Assembly: GCF_004791585.1 (NCBI RefSeq)
Contig: NZ_SRUU01000014.1
Location: 1 to 64,000, forward strand
Direction of reading: 5' to 3'
DNA from: Mesorhizobium sp. M1C.F.Ca.ET.210.01.1.1
GTDB lineage: Bacteria; Pseudomonadota; Alphaproteobacteria; Rhizobiales; Rhizobiaceae
DNA length: 64,000 nt
The stretch's first letter is position 1. Each line of letters opens with the position of its first letter. The notes below the pieces were generated by a model that worked only from the letters and a program-made list of their open reading frames with translations, had not been told where the DNA came from and searched no databases. Positions 26,295 through 34,384 of this stretch are shown one piece after another. The position numbers were made by a program, and so were the translations under genes.

Positions 26295-26926
26295 GCCAGC
26301 TTGCTCGCCTCACGCGCCAGCGCTTCGATCTCGTCCCATTTGCCGGCCTTGATGAGATCGTCCGGCGCGACCCACGAGCCGCCGACGCAGATGACGTTGG
26401 GCAGGCTGAGATAGTCGGCGGCATTCTTGGCCGTGATGCCGCCGGTTGGGCAGAACTTCACGTCGGCGAGCGGCGATGCGAAAGCTTTCAGCGAAGCGAT
26501 GCCGCCGGACTGCTCGGCCGGGAAGAATTTCAGGAAGCGCAAGCCGGCTTCGCGCGCGGCCATGATCTCGCCGGGGGTGATGGCGCCGGGCAGCAGCGGC
26601 ACGGGGCTGTCCTTCGCAGCGTCCAGAAGCTGGCTCGTGATGCCGGGGCTGACGATGAATTGCGAGCCGGCCGCTGCCGCCTCGTCGAACTGCTTCGCAT
26701 CGAGAATGGTGCCGGCGCCGACGATTGCGTCATCGACCTCGGCCGCGACGCGGCGGATCGCTTCGAGCGCGTCGGCGGTGCGCAGCGTGATCTCGATCGC
26801 CGGCAGGCCGCCGCGCGAAAGCGCCCGCGCCAGCGGCACGGCATCGGCGACGTTGGCGATCTTGAGCACCGGGATGACCGGCTGGCCATTGAGGAGCGAC
26901 AGGAGCTTTTCGGTCTTGCTGGTCAT
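26288..26926 (-). CDS. eda: 2-dehydro-3-deoxyphosphogluconate (KDPG) aldolase
   Basis: A 212-residue class I aldolase that splits KDPG to pyruvate and glyceraldehyde-3-phosphate in the Entner-Doudoroff pathway. The Schiff-base Lys133 is in RFLKFFPAEQSGG, the catalytic Glu45 in PAIEITLRT, and VGAGTILDAKQ and FCPTGGITAKNA are present. The length is normal. Neither edd nor zwf is adjacent, so it is a stand-alone gene here. The ATG lies at 26926. Confidence 0.95.
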   Translation of the reverse strand: MTSKTEKLLSLLNGQPVIPVLKIANVADAVPLARALSRGGLPAIEITLRTADALEAIRRVAAEVDDAIVGAGTILDAKQFDEAAAAGSQFIVSPGITSQLLDAAKDSPVPLLPGAITPGEIMAAREAGLRFLKFFPAEQSGGIASLKAFASPLADVKFCPTGGITAKNAADYLSLPNVICVGGSWVAPDDLIKAGKWDEIEALAREASKLAK

Positions 26927-27073
26927 TGGCTTGTCTCTCCGTTCCGATCGATTTCAACCGATTAGCAGAAGGGGTATCCCAAGTCCACGAAGGCAGGCGT
27001 GTCGCGATGTCACGCAGCCGATCGCGCGAGGCACTCGAACTTTCTCTGCCTTGAAACCGCTTTCACCACGGTC

Positions 27074-27177
27074 TAGAGCGGTTCACCGTTTCACGGAAAC
27101 GGCAAACCGCTCTCTCTTTTTTGGTTTACGCAATTCCTGACGGAAAACCGTTTCACACTTTTCCTGGAATTGCTCTA
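27074..27177. repeat. family A palindromic intergenic repeat, best-preserved copy
   Basis: The element runs from TAGAGC to GCTCTA. The first half folds as GAGCGGTT/AACCGCTC around CCGTTTC/GAAACGG and is followed by TCTCTTTTTTGG, like a terminator; the second half is the GCAATTCC…GGAATTGC stem-loop. It ends four bases before the trhO start codon. Confidence 0.88.
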
Positions 27178-27181
27178 TGGC

Positions 27182-28117
27182 ATGGCCATGACAACAGCCA
27201 AGGAAATTCAGCCAATCCGCGTCGCCGCGCTCTACAAATTCGCGCGGCTCGACGGCTACGAGGCCCTGCGCGCGCCGCTCGCCGCCTTCTGCTGCGGACG
27301 CGGCATCAAGGGCACGCTGCTTCTGGCGCGTGAAGGCATCAACGGCACCGTCGCCGGCGCCGAGGAAGCGATCGCCGCGCTGATCGATCACCTCCAGGCG
27401 ATCGAAGGGCTTGCCGCCCTGGAAGTCAAATACAGCAGCGCCGCCGAGATGCCGTTCCACCGCATGAAGGTGCGGCTGAAGCGCGAGATCGTCACCATGG
27501 GCATCGACGATATCGATCCGGCGACCAGCGCCGGCACCTATGTCGCGCCGGCCGATTGGAATGCGCTGATCTCAGATGCCGATACGCTGGTCATCGACAC
27601 GCGCAACGATTACGAGGTGTCGATCGGCACCTTCAAGGGCGCGGTCGATCCGAAGACCGCCAGCTTCCGAGATTTTCCGGCCTGGGTCGAAGAGCACAAG
27701 GATGAACTCGAAGGCCGCAAGGTGGCGATGTTCTGCACGGGCGGCATTCGCTGCGAGAAAGCGACGGCCTACGTGAAGTCGCTTGGCTTCAGGCAAGTGT
27801 TCCATCTCAAGGGCGGCATCCTGAAATATCTCGAGGAGGTGCCGGCCGAAGAGAGCCTGTGGCAGGGCGAGTGCTTCGTCTTCGACGAGCGGGTATCGGT
27901 GTCGCATGGTCTGGCCGAAGGGGAGGCCGAACTCTGCCGCGCCTGCCGGCATCCGCTGACCGTCGAGGAGAGGCTGTCGCCGAAATATACGACAGGCGTC
28001 TCATGCCCGCATTGCTTTGAGGCGCGTTCGGACGAGGACCGCGCCCGCTACGCCGAGCGCCATCGCCAGGTGGAATTGGCACAGGCGCGGGGCGGCAGGC
28101 GCCATATCGGAAGCTGA
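27182..28117 (+). CDS. trhO: tRNA uridine(34) hydroxylase, rhodanese-domain (YceA/TrhO)
   Basis: A 311-residue enzyme that hydroxylates U34 of tRNA to ho5U with oxygen. The N-terminal acylphosphatase-like part has [16 protein letters not shown] and [17 protein letters not shown]; the rhodanese domain (about 123-220) has [10 protein letters not shown] and the catalytic Cys185 in [13 protein letters not shown] Cys-rich C-terminal zinc-like segment ([14 protein letters not shown]) is present. Start is ATG 27182 or 27188; neither has a good Shine-Dalgarno because the upstream bases belong to a family A repeat. Confidence 0.94.
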   Translation: MAMTTAKEIQPIRVAALYKFARLDGYEALRAPLAAFCCGRGIKGTLLLAREGINGTVAGAEEAIAALIDHLQAIEGLAALEVKYSSAAEMPFHRMKVRLKREIVTMGIDDIDPATSAGTYVAPADWNALISDADTLVIDTRNDYEVSIGTFKGAVDPKTASFRDFPAWVEEHKDELEGRKVAMFCTGGIRCEKATAYVKSLGFRQVFHLKGGILKYLEEVPAEESLWQGECFVFDERVSVSHGLAEGEAELCRACRHPLTVEERLSPKYTTGVSCPHCFEARSDEDRARYAERHRQVELAQARGGRRHIGS

Positions 28118-28134
28118 GGCGCGTTGCCGGAAGC

Positions 28135-28494
28135 TCAGGTCACCGAATAGCGGTCGATCACCCAGAGCCAGGTTCCATCGGCATGCCGGCGGGCGACCTC
28201 ACTCGTAATGCTGCCGTCGGGTAGTTTCGTCGATGTGAGCGCCAGATCGCCGTTGACGAGGGCAGGGCGCTGCTCGCCGCGCTGGAATTTGCGTCCCTCG
28301 GCCAAGCCTTTCTCGAAAAGCGCCCGCATGGCCCCACGGCCGCGGATCAATTCGCCGGCACCGCTGTCGACGACGGCGTCGGGCTCGAAAAGCGCCAGCA
28401 TGCCCTCGATATCCCCTGCCCATTGGCGCTCGATCAGCATGCGCTCGAGATCCTGGGGATCGCACGCTGGTTCGCGGCTGACTGCATCCGACAT
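28135..28494 (-). CDS. SnoaL-like/NTF2-fold protein
   Basis: A 119-residue protein with the cone-shaped NTF2-like fold. Typical pattern: MLIERQWAGDIEGMLALFEPD, IRGRGAMRALFEKGLA, and an ending of paired strands (GTWLWVIDRYSVT). Members are small isomerases, hydratases or steroid-binding proteins; the substrate is not evident. The ATG follows GAGGGAG. It is convergent with trhO, with only 17 bases between the stop codons. Confidence 0.8.
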   Translation of the reverse strand: MSDAVSREPACDPQDLERMLIERQWAGDIEGMLALFEPDAVVDSGAGELIRGRGAMRALFEKGLAEGRKFQRGEQRPALVNGDLALTSTKLPDGSITSEVARRHADGTWLWVIDRYSVT

Positions 28495-28681
28495 TCAACT
28501 TGCTCCCTCGCAAACTGCCCGCTGGGGTGCTGGTTGCGTTCGACACATCGGCTTCCGTCCCGACGCAGGCATCAGGCCAAAACATGCGCCCGTCATTGTA
28601 ATGTCAATGCGCGGGGCCTACGTCTTGCCGGTCCGAAACCCCGCCCGGGCGCATTCGGCCGGGCCAATTCTGGAGGCATTG

Positions 28682-29410
28682 ATGCTCGACCCCAAGAAGC
28701 TGCTCGACGACCTTCTCGGCTCGCAAATTCCTGGCACGGGATCGACCGTTCGCGACAAGGCTGGGCAGGCGGTGCAGATGGCGAAGGACAATCCGCTTGC
28801 CGCCGGCGCGCTCGCCGCCGTGCTGCTCGGCACAGGTACCGGACGGCAGGTAACGGGAGCCGCCATCAAGCTCGGCGGCCTGGCGGCTATTGGCGGCCTC
28901 GCCTACAAGGCCTACCAGAACTACAAGAACGGCGCCGAACCGGCACAGACGCCGGCCGCCGGCGAGCCGGAACTGCTGCCGCCGCCGGCCGACACGGCCT
29001 TTGATCCATCGCAAGCGCCGCAAGGCGAGGCCGAATTCACGCTGACGCTGGTGCGGGCGATGATCTCGGCCGCCAAGGCGGACGGCCATGTCGATGACGA
29101 GGAGCGGCGGAAGATCGCCGACAAGCTGAAACTTGCCGGCATCGGCGCGGAAGCGGAAACGTTCCTGATGGCCGAACTCGAACGCCCGCTCGACCTCGAT
29201 GCGCTGGTCGCAAGCGCCAAGACCGATGCGCAGAAGCTCGAGCTCTACACCGCCTCCCGCCTCACCATCGATCCCGACACCCGCACCGAGCGCGGCTATC
29301 TCGATTTGCTCGCCGGCCGGCTCGGCCTGCCGGACGCGCTGGTCGATCACGTCGAGGCGACGGTGTCGGCGGCGAAGGCGACGGCTGGAACCGTGTCTAA
29401 TCCGCGCTGA
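28682..29410 (+). CDS. DUF533 inner-membrane protein with TerB-like domain
   Basis: A 242-residue protein. The N-terminal 100 residues are DUF533-like with one hydrophobic, Gly-rich segment (NPLAAGALAAVLLGTGTGR through GGLAAIGGLAYKAYQNY). The C-terminal part (about 118-235) is a helical TerB-like domain with ISAAKADGHVDDEERRKI and ASRLTIDPDTRTERGYLD. The function is unknown. The ATG at 28682 follows GGAGG; the frame is open much further upstream but overlaps the divergent SnoaL-like gene. Confidence 0.85.
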   Translation: MLDPKKLLDDLLGSQIPGTGSTVRDKAGQAVQMAKDNPLAAGALAAVLLGTGTGRQVTGAAIKLGGLAAIGGLAYKAYQNYKNGAEPAQTPAAGEPELLPPPADTAFDPSQAPQGEAEFTLTLVRAMISAAKADGHVDDEERRKIADKLKLAGIGAEAETFLMAELERPLDLDALVASAKTDAQKLELYTASRLTIDPDTRTERGYLDLLAGRLGLPDALVDHVEATVSAAKATAGTVSNPR

Positions 29411-29429
29411 CAAATCCGAGTTGGTAAAC

Positions 29430-29562
29430 GCGCTTGCGGCGCCTTGCCGGTTGTTAATCTTTCGTTAACCCAGCAAGCGCATCATTCTAAGCAGTCGGAC
29501 CGGCTTTTCCTCCTCCCAAGCGCGGTTCAGATCAGGGCGGTCGCCAATGACCGCCCTTTTTG
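29430..29562 (+). ncRNA. anti-Shine-Dalgarno small RNA, alpha-r14 (NfeR1)/cuckoo type
   Basis: Three consecutive hairpins: GCGCTTGC/GCAAGCGC (29430-29437 with 29473-29480) enclosing GTTAA/TTAAC; a 10-bp stem at 29497-29506 and 29518-29528 (one bulged G) whose loop holds CCTCCTCCC (29509-29517); and a terminator GGGCGGTC/GACCGCCC (29535-29556) followed by TTTTTG. A CCUCCUCCC loop plus terminator is the hallmark of the alpha-r14 and cuckoo RNAs of Alphaproteobacteria, which base-pair with ribosome sites. The 5' end cannot be read from sequence: it may lie near 29430-29440 or just before 29497. Confidence 0.78.
29535..29562 (+). terminator. rho-independent terminator of the small RNA
   Basis: A perfect 8-bp stem GGGCGGTC/GACCGCCC with a 6-base loop is followed at once by TTTTTG. 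It is 125 bases beyond the DUF533 stop, too far to be just that gene's terminator. Confidence 0.9.
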
Positions 29563-29678
29563 TCGACCCTTCCTTTTGTTGGCGCGCTCGTTTTTTGTCG
29601 GCAAGGGCCGCTTGCCACGACCCTTATCATTTGCGATGCCACGTCTTCTTCCGGAAATGACCGGGGAGGAGGACGACG

Positions 29679-30440
29679 ATGACCGCCATGACACAGAAAA
29701 CCGCCATCGTTACCGGCGCTGGCACCGGCATCGGCAAGAGTGTCGCCACGACGCTGCTCAAGGCTGGTTGGAACACCGTGTTCTGCGGGCGGCGCAAAAA
29801 GGTGCTCGAAGAGGCGATCGCCGAAGCCGGGAAGACGAGCGCCAGGGCGCTTGCGGTTGCCTGCGACATCAGCAAGCCAGGCGAAGTCGAGGACATGTTC
29901 GAAACGGTGGTGGAGGCGTTCGGACGCGTCGACCTGCTCTTCAACAACGCCGGCATGGGCTACAAGTCGACGCTGATCGACGAGATACCGGTCGAAGTGT
30001 GGAACGATGTCGTGGGCGTCAACCTCACCGGCTCGTTCCTGTGCGCCCGCGCCGCCTTCGGCGTCATGCGCCGGCAAAAGCCGATGGGCGGCCGCATTAT
30101 CAACAACGGCTCGGTCTCGGCCTATGCGCCGCGCCCGGGCTCGGTGCCCTATACGGCGACCAAGCACGCCATCACCGGGCTGACCAAGACGCTGGCGCTC
30201 GATGGCCGGCCCTACGACATCGCCTGCGGCCAGATCGACATCGGCAATGCGCTGACCGAGATGGCGCAGCCGATGACGGTTGGCGTGCCGCAGGCCAACG
30301 GCTCGATCGCCGCCGAAGCGGTGATGGACGTGCAGCGCGTCGCCGATGCGGTGCTTCACATGGCGAGCCTGCCGCTCGACGCCAACGTGCTTTTCATGAC
30401 CGTGATGGCGACGAAGATGCCGTTTGTCGGGCGCGGATAG
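29679..30440 (+). CDS. SDR family oxidoreductase
   Basis: A 253-residue short-chain dehydrogenase with TGAGTGIGKSVATTL, VDLLFNNAGMGYK, a catalytic Ser in NNGSVSAYAPRPG and YTATKHAITGL. The distal part (QIDIGNALTEMAQPM) departs from the usual PG motif, as in the rhizobial branch of this family. The substrate is unknown. Its ribosome site (29664-29672) is the exact complement of the loop of the small RNA encoded just upstream, which makes it a candidate target. Confidence 0.9.
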   Translation: MTAMTQKTAIVTGAGTGIGKSVATTLLKAGWNTVFCGRRKKVLEEAIAEAGKTSARALAVACDISKPGEVEDMFETVVEAFGRVDLLFNNAGMGYKSTLIDEIPVEVWNDVVGVNLTGSFLCARAAFGVMRRQKPMGGRIINNGSVSAYAPRPGSVPYTATKHAITGLTKTLALDGRPYDIACGQIDIGNALTEMAQPMTVGVPQANGSIAAEAVMDVQRVADAVLHMASLPLDANVLFMTVMATKMPFVGRG

Positions 30441-30467
30441 CCTCCGAGCGCCAGTCGAACGGAGTGT

Positions 30468-30824
30468 CTATTCGCCGAGCACCCGCCGCCGCTCCTCAAA
30501 CTCGTTCTTGTCGATCTCACCACGCGCGAAGCGCTCCTTGAGAATGTCAAGCGGCGTGCGGCCCGGCAGCGAGTGATGAGTTGGCACCGCGCCGGGTCCA
30601 CCCAGCCAGCGAGCGAGAGGCAGGACGGCTGCTACCAGCACGACGAAAAAGAGGATCATGAACAACGGACCGAAAATCATCGCCCAACCTCCGCCCCACC
30701 ACATCATCCCGGGACCATAGGCATACCTGTCGGCATCCGGCTGTGCCTGTGCCCATGAAGCAACGGGCGCAATTGCCAGGATCGCGCTGATCGTCGCGGC
30801 TGATTTCATCAGGTTTTTCCGCAT
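30468..30824 (-). CDS. small SHOCT-domain membrane protein
   Basis: A 118-residue protein with a signal-like N-terminus (ATISAILAIAPVASWAQA), a Gly/Trp/Met-rich stretch (YGPGMMWWGGGW), a transmembrane helix (FGPLFMILFFVVLVAAVLP) and a C-terminal SHOCT motif (LKERFARGEIDKNEFEER). SHOCT modules are short oligomerising tails of unknown role. The ATG at 30824 is chosen because the 34 residues upstream look non-signal and the frame there overlaps promoter DNA. It is convergent with the SDR gene. Confidence 0.78.
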   Translation of the reverse strand: MRKNLMKSAATISAILAIAPVASWAQAQPDADRYAYGPGMMWWGGGWAMIFGPLFMILFFVVLVAAVLPLARWLGGPGAVPTHHSLPGRTPLDILKERFARGEIDKNEFEERRRVLGE

Positions 30825-31089
30825 GGGCTTGCCCCATCGTTGATCGCCCTCATTGTACGCCGCCAGGCGGCCTGGCATTTTGCGCCAGATCAAACGCCTG
30901 CATTTGCGCTCGTTCATTTGCGGCAACGATGCTTGCGACGACCAACCGCATCATCGCGAACAAGCGCTTGATGGACACGCTTAGGGCGGGCAGCTCACGA
31001 GAGCAGGTCCGAGCGAGATGATCATCTCGACCGACCCGGTGCCGCTTGGCGAATCCGCCTGGTTCGCCACCCCGACGAGCGGGGGAAGC

Positions 31090-32274
31090 TCACTTCGCCA
31101 GGAACGCCTCGATCCGTTCCAGCGCGCGCAGGATGTTCTCTTCGGAATTGGCGTAGGAAAGCCTGACATAGCCTTCGCCGAGCACGCCGAAGTCCGGGCC
31201 GCCGATCAAGGCCACGCCAGCATCCTCCAACAGCGCCGAGGCAAGCTTCTTCGCCTTCCAGCCGGTCTTCGACACGTTGGGGAAGGCATAGAAGGCGCCC
31301 TTCGGCGTGATGCAGGAAATGCCGGGGAGCGCATTCAGGCCCTCGACCACGATCTTCCTGCGATTGTCGAAAGCCCGCATCATCTTTTCGACATCGTCCT
31401 GCGGGCCGTCTATCGCGGCGATGCCGGCATACTGGCTCGGCGCGTTGACGCAGGACCAGCAGTTGACCGCGAGCTTGCGCACCTTGTCATAGAGGTAAGC
31501 GCCCTTTTCGCCGTTCGGCCAGATCGACCAGCCCATGCGCCAGCCGGTCATCGCCCAGGTCTTCGACCAGCCGTTGAGCACGATCAGCCTGTCGCGGATT
31601 TCCGGAAAGTTGAGCAGCGAAAAATGCGTCTCGCCGTCATAGGTCATGACGTCGTAGATCTCGTCGGAGAGGATCGCGACGTCAGGGTGCTTCTCCAGGC
31701 CCTTGACCAGCTTCTCGATCTCGGCGCGGGGCGTCACACCGCCGGTCGGATTGGCGGGCGAGTTGAGGATCAGCAGCCTGGTCTTCGGCGTGATCAGCGC
31801 CAGCGTCTCTTCCGCCGAGAAGGCAAAGCCGTTCTCCTCGCGGATCGGCACGGGAACAGGCGCGGCGCCGGTGAACTCGATCATCGAGCGATAGATCGGA
31901 AAGCCGGGATCGGGATAGAGGATCTCCGTCCCCGGTTCGCCGAACATCAGGATCGCCGCGAACATGGTCGGCTTGCCGCCGGGCAGGATCATCACGTTTT
32001 CGGGCGACACCTCGACGCCGGTGGTGGTCAGGGTGCGACGCACCACCGCCTCGCGGGTGGCGAGCAGGCCATTGGCCGGCGTGTAGCCATGATGACCGTC
32101 GCGCAGCGCCTTGATCGCCGCCTCGACGATGTGCTGCGGCGTCTTGAAGTCGGGCTGGCCGATGCCAAGATTGATAATGTCGCGGCCCTGATGGGCAAGC
32201 GCGGTGGCTCGCGCCAGCACCGCAAACGCATTTTCCTCGCCGAGACGGTCGAAGGCCGCGATCGTGTGGAGCAT
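31090..32274 (-). CDS. class I/II pyridoxal-phosphate aminotransferase
   Basis: A 394-residue fold-type I aminotransferase. Landmarks are INLGIGQPDFKTPQHIVEA near the N-terminus, NSPANPTGGVTPRAEIEKL, SDEIYDVMTYDG and the PLP-Lys region NGWSKTWAMTGWRMGW, plus the C-terminal Arg in YVRLSYANS. This is the aspartate/aromatic aminotransferase branch; the amino donor is not clear. The ATG at 32274 follows GGGA. It is divergent from the GNAT gene with an 83-bp shared promoter region. Confidence 0.92.
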   Translation of the reverse strand: MLHTIAAFDRLGEENAFAVLARATALAHQGRDIINLGIGQPDFKTPQHIVEAAIKALRDGHHGYTPANGLLATREAVVRRTLTTTGVEVSPENVMILPGGKPTMFAAILMFGEPGTEILYPDPGFPIYRSMIEFTGAAPVPVPIREENGFAFSAEETLALITPKTRLLILNSPANPTGGVTPRAEIEKLVKGLEKHPDVAILSDEIYDVMTYDGETHFSLLNFPEIRDRLIVLNGWSKTWAMTGWRMGWSIWPNGEKGAYLYDKVRKLAVNCWSCVNAPSQYAGIAAIDGPQDDVEKMMRAFDNRRKIVVEGLNALPGISCITPKGAFYAFPNVSKTGWKAKKLASALLEDAGVALIGGPDFGVLGEGYVRLSYANSEENILRALERIEAFLAK

Positions 32275-32357
32275 TTTTCCCGTCCCTGTGGTTCTTTCTG
32301 TTGGCGAGCGTTTTTGTGAGCGTCCGTTCATAAAAGTCAAACAGATTGGAGTTCCCG

Positions 32358-33062
32358 GTGTCAGAAAATATTGGGGTGTCGGAAAATCTGAAAGATTGGC
32401 AGCCGCGCCCGCGTCCGGAACGCAAGACGCTTGAGGGACGCACCGTCAGGCTCGAGCCGTTGAGCGCGGCAAAGCATGGCGACGGGCTCTACGAGGCATC
32501 GTCGGTGCCGGATGTCGGCGGCCGCTTTGCTTACCTGCCGGACTATCCGCCGCAAACCCGCGCCGCTTTCCAGCCATGGCTGGACAGGGTCGAGGCGAGC
32601 GAGGATCCGCTGTTCTTCGCCGTCGTCGACAAGGCGAGCGGCAAGGTCGCGGGACGCCAGACGCTGATGCGCATCGATGCCGCCAACGGCGTCATCGAGA
32701 TCGGCAACATCTATTGGGGACCGCTGATCTCGCGCAAGCCGCAGGCGACCGAAGCGCAGTTCCTGTTCACGAAATACGCCTTCGACGAGCTCGGCTATCG
32801 CCGCTACGAATGGAAATGCAACAACCGCAACGAGCCGTCGAAGCGCGCGGCCGAACGCTTCGGCTTCAGGTTCGAAGGCATTTTCCGCCAGCATCTTGTG
32901 GTAAAGGGCGAAAACCGCGATACGGCGTGGTATTCGATCATCGACAAGGAGTGGCCGGCGTTGCGCAGGGCCTATGAGGCCTGGCTCGATCCGGCGAATT
33001 TCGATGGCGAGGGCCGCCAGAAGCGGCGGCTCGAGGATTTCCGCGCCGAGTTCGGCGCGTAG
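32358..33062 (+). CDS. GNAT family N-acetyltransferase (RimJ/RimL type)
   Basis: A 234-residue acetyltransferase of the group acting on protein N-termini or small amines. The domain opens with GRTVRLEPLSAAKHGDGLY and contains IEIGNIYWGPLISRKPQATEA and YRRYEWKCNNRNEPSKRAAE, then RFGFRFEGIFRQHLVVKG. GTG at 32358 is chosen because TTGGAG sits six bases upstream; a TTG at 32346 or a GTG at 32376 are alternatives. The N-terminus carries a short direct repeat (VSEN twice). Confidence 0.88.
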   Translation: MSENIGVSENLKDWQPRPRPERKTLEGRTVRLEPLSAAKHGDGLYEASSVPDVGGRFAYLPDYPPQTRAAFQPWLDRVEASEDPLFFAVVDKASGKVAGRQTLMRIDAANGVIEIGNIYWGPLISRKPQATEAQFLFTKYAFDELGYRRYEWKCNNRNEPSKRAAERFGFRFEGIFRQHLVVKGENRDTAWYSIIDKEWPALRRAYEAWLDPANFDGEGRQKRRLEDFRAEFGA

Positions 33063-33063
33063 A

Positions 33064-33108
33064 CCATGATCCCGAAAAGTGGGAAACCGGTTTTGGGCGA
33101 GATCATGG
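33064..33108. repeat. family B palindromic repeat in front of the CDF gene
   Basis: A 45-bp element with 8-bp terminal inverted repeats CCATGATC/GATCATGG and the interior CCCGAAAAGTGGGAAACC, a pattern widespread in rhizobial intergenic DNA. It starts right after the acetyltransferase stop and ends 21 bases before the CDF start. Confidence 0.7.
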
Positions 33109-33128
33109 TGGGTAACAGGAGTTCCGCG

Positions 33129-34130
33129 ATGGCGCACGGCTCACATGACCACGGCCCGCACGCGGCGGGTCATAGCCACGGCCACGGGCCCGGCCACGTG
33201 CATGGCTCGACCGACAAGAGGCGTGTGCTGATCGCGGCCTGCCTGACCGGCGGCTTCATGGTTGCCGAAGCGCTCGGCGGCCTGCTCACCGGGTCGCTGG
33301 CGCTGCTTGCGGACGCCGGTCACATGCTCGCCGATTCGATCGCGCTCGGCCTTGCCTGGTATGCCTTCCATCTCGCCGGCCGGCCGGCGACCGGTCGTCT
33401 CACCTACGGCTTTGCTCGCGTGAAGACGCTGGTCGCCTACACCAACGGCATCGCCATCTTCGCCATCGCGCTGTGGATCGTCTACGAGGCCTGGGGGCGG
33501 CTGATGCACCCGGCGCCTGTGCTGGGCGGGCCGATGCTTGTGGTGGCGGTCGCCGGCCTCATGGTCAACATCGCCGCCTTCTTCGTGCTGCATGGCGGCG
33601 ACCGCGAGAGCCTGAACATGCGCGGCGCCATACTGCATGTGCTGGGCGACCTGCTTGGCTCGGCCGCGGCAATCGCGGCAGCGCTCGTCATCCTCGCAAC
33701 CGGCTGGACGCCGATCGACCCGATCCTTTCCGTCCTGGTGTCGCTGCTGATCCTGTCGACGGCGTGGTCGCTGATGCGGGAATCCGCCCATGTCCTGCTC
33801 GAAGGCGTGCCTGCGAGCCTCGACCGCGACCTGATCGCCAAGGATCTGGAAGCCACGGTCAAGGGCGTGCGCGAGGTGCATCACATGCATGTCTGGTCGC
33901 TTGACGGCACCAGCAACATGGCGACGCTGCATGCCTGCCTGAATGACGGCGTCGATCCGCATGCGGCGGTGAGCGCCATCAAGAAGCGGCTTGCCGCCGA
34001 GCACGGCATCGACCATGCAACGGTCGAACCCGAGTTCGGGCTCTGCGCCGACAGCCATGACGAGCACGGCCACCATCACGATCTCGACCATGCGCATGAC
34101 GCGCCACGCGATCGCCGTCTCTATCACTGA
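33129..34130 (+). CDS. cation diffusion facilitator (CDF) metal exporter
   Basis: A 333-residue inner-membrane antiporter that expels Zn2+ or similar ions in exchange for protons. Both ends are His-rich (about 13 His in the first 30 residues; HDEHGHHHDLDHAHD near the end). Six transmembrane helices are seen with the metal-site motifs LLADAGHMLADSIALG and HVLGDLLGSAAAI, and a cytoplasmic domain with HHMHVWSLDG. The ATG at 33129 follows AGGAG; frame upstream is repeat DNA. Confidence 0.93.
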   Translation: MAHGSHDHGPHAAGHSHGHGPGHVHGSTDKRRVLIAACLTGGFMVAEALGGLLTGSLALLADAGHMLADSIALGLAWYAFHLAGRPATGRLTYGFARVKTLVAYTNGIAIFAIALWIVYEAWGRLMHPAPVLGGPMLVVAVAGLMVNIAAFFVLHGGDRESLNMRGAILHVLGDLLGSAAAIAAALVILATGWTPIDPILSVLVSLLILSTAWSLMRESAHVLLEGVPASLDRDLIAKDLEATVKGVREVHHMHVWSLDGTSNMATLHACLNDGVDPHAAVSAIKKRLAAEHGIDHATVEPEFGLCADSHDEHGHHHDLDHAHDAPRDRRLYH

Positions 34131-34175
34131 GCCGGGGGATGACTTTTGAACTGCCTCGGACGAAAAGGGTGAGTG

Positions 34176-34382
34176 ATGGATCGCGAGACGCGTAATGCGG
34201 CGATCGCCGCCGCCTGCATACTGCTCCTGTTTGGCCTCGCCGCCTATTTCCTGCCCACCATCATGCTGGCCGTTGGCAAGATCTCGACGATCCTGGCAGC
34301 CTTGGTTGCCGCGATCTTCATGGTGGCGTTGTTCGTTGTCCTGTGGCTGCGCGGACGCAGCCAGCGCAAGAAGGGTCTCTGA
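34176..34382 (+). CDS. small two-helix membrane protein, function unknown
   Basis: A 68-residue protein with two hydrophobic helices (IAAACILLLFGLAAYFLP and ILAALVAAIFMVALFVVLW) and a basic tail (RGRSQRKKGL). It is 45 bases after the CDF gene and two bases before denD, so probably co-transcribed. The ATG at 34176 follows AAAAGGGTGAG; an overlapping GTG at 34173 is possible. I recognise no family. Confidence 0.7.
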   Translation: MDRETRNAAIAAACILLLFGLAAYFLPTIMLAVGKISTILAALVAAIFMVALFVVLWLRGRSQRKKGL

Positions 34383-34384
34383 AG

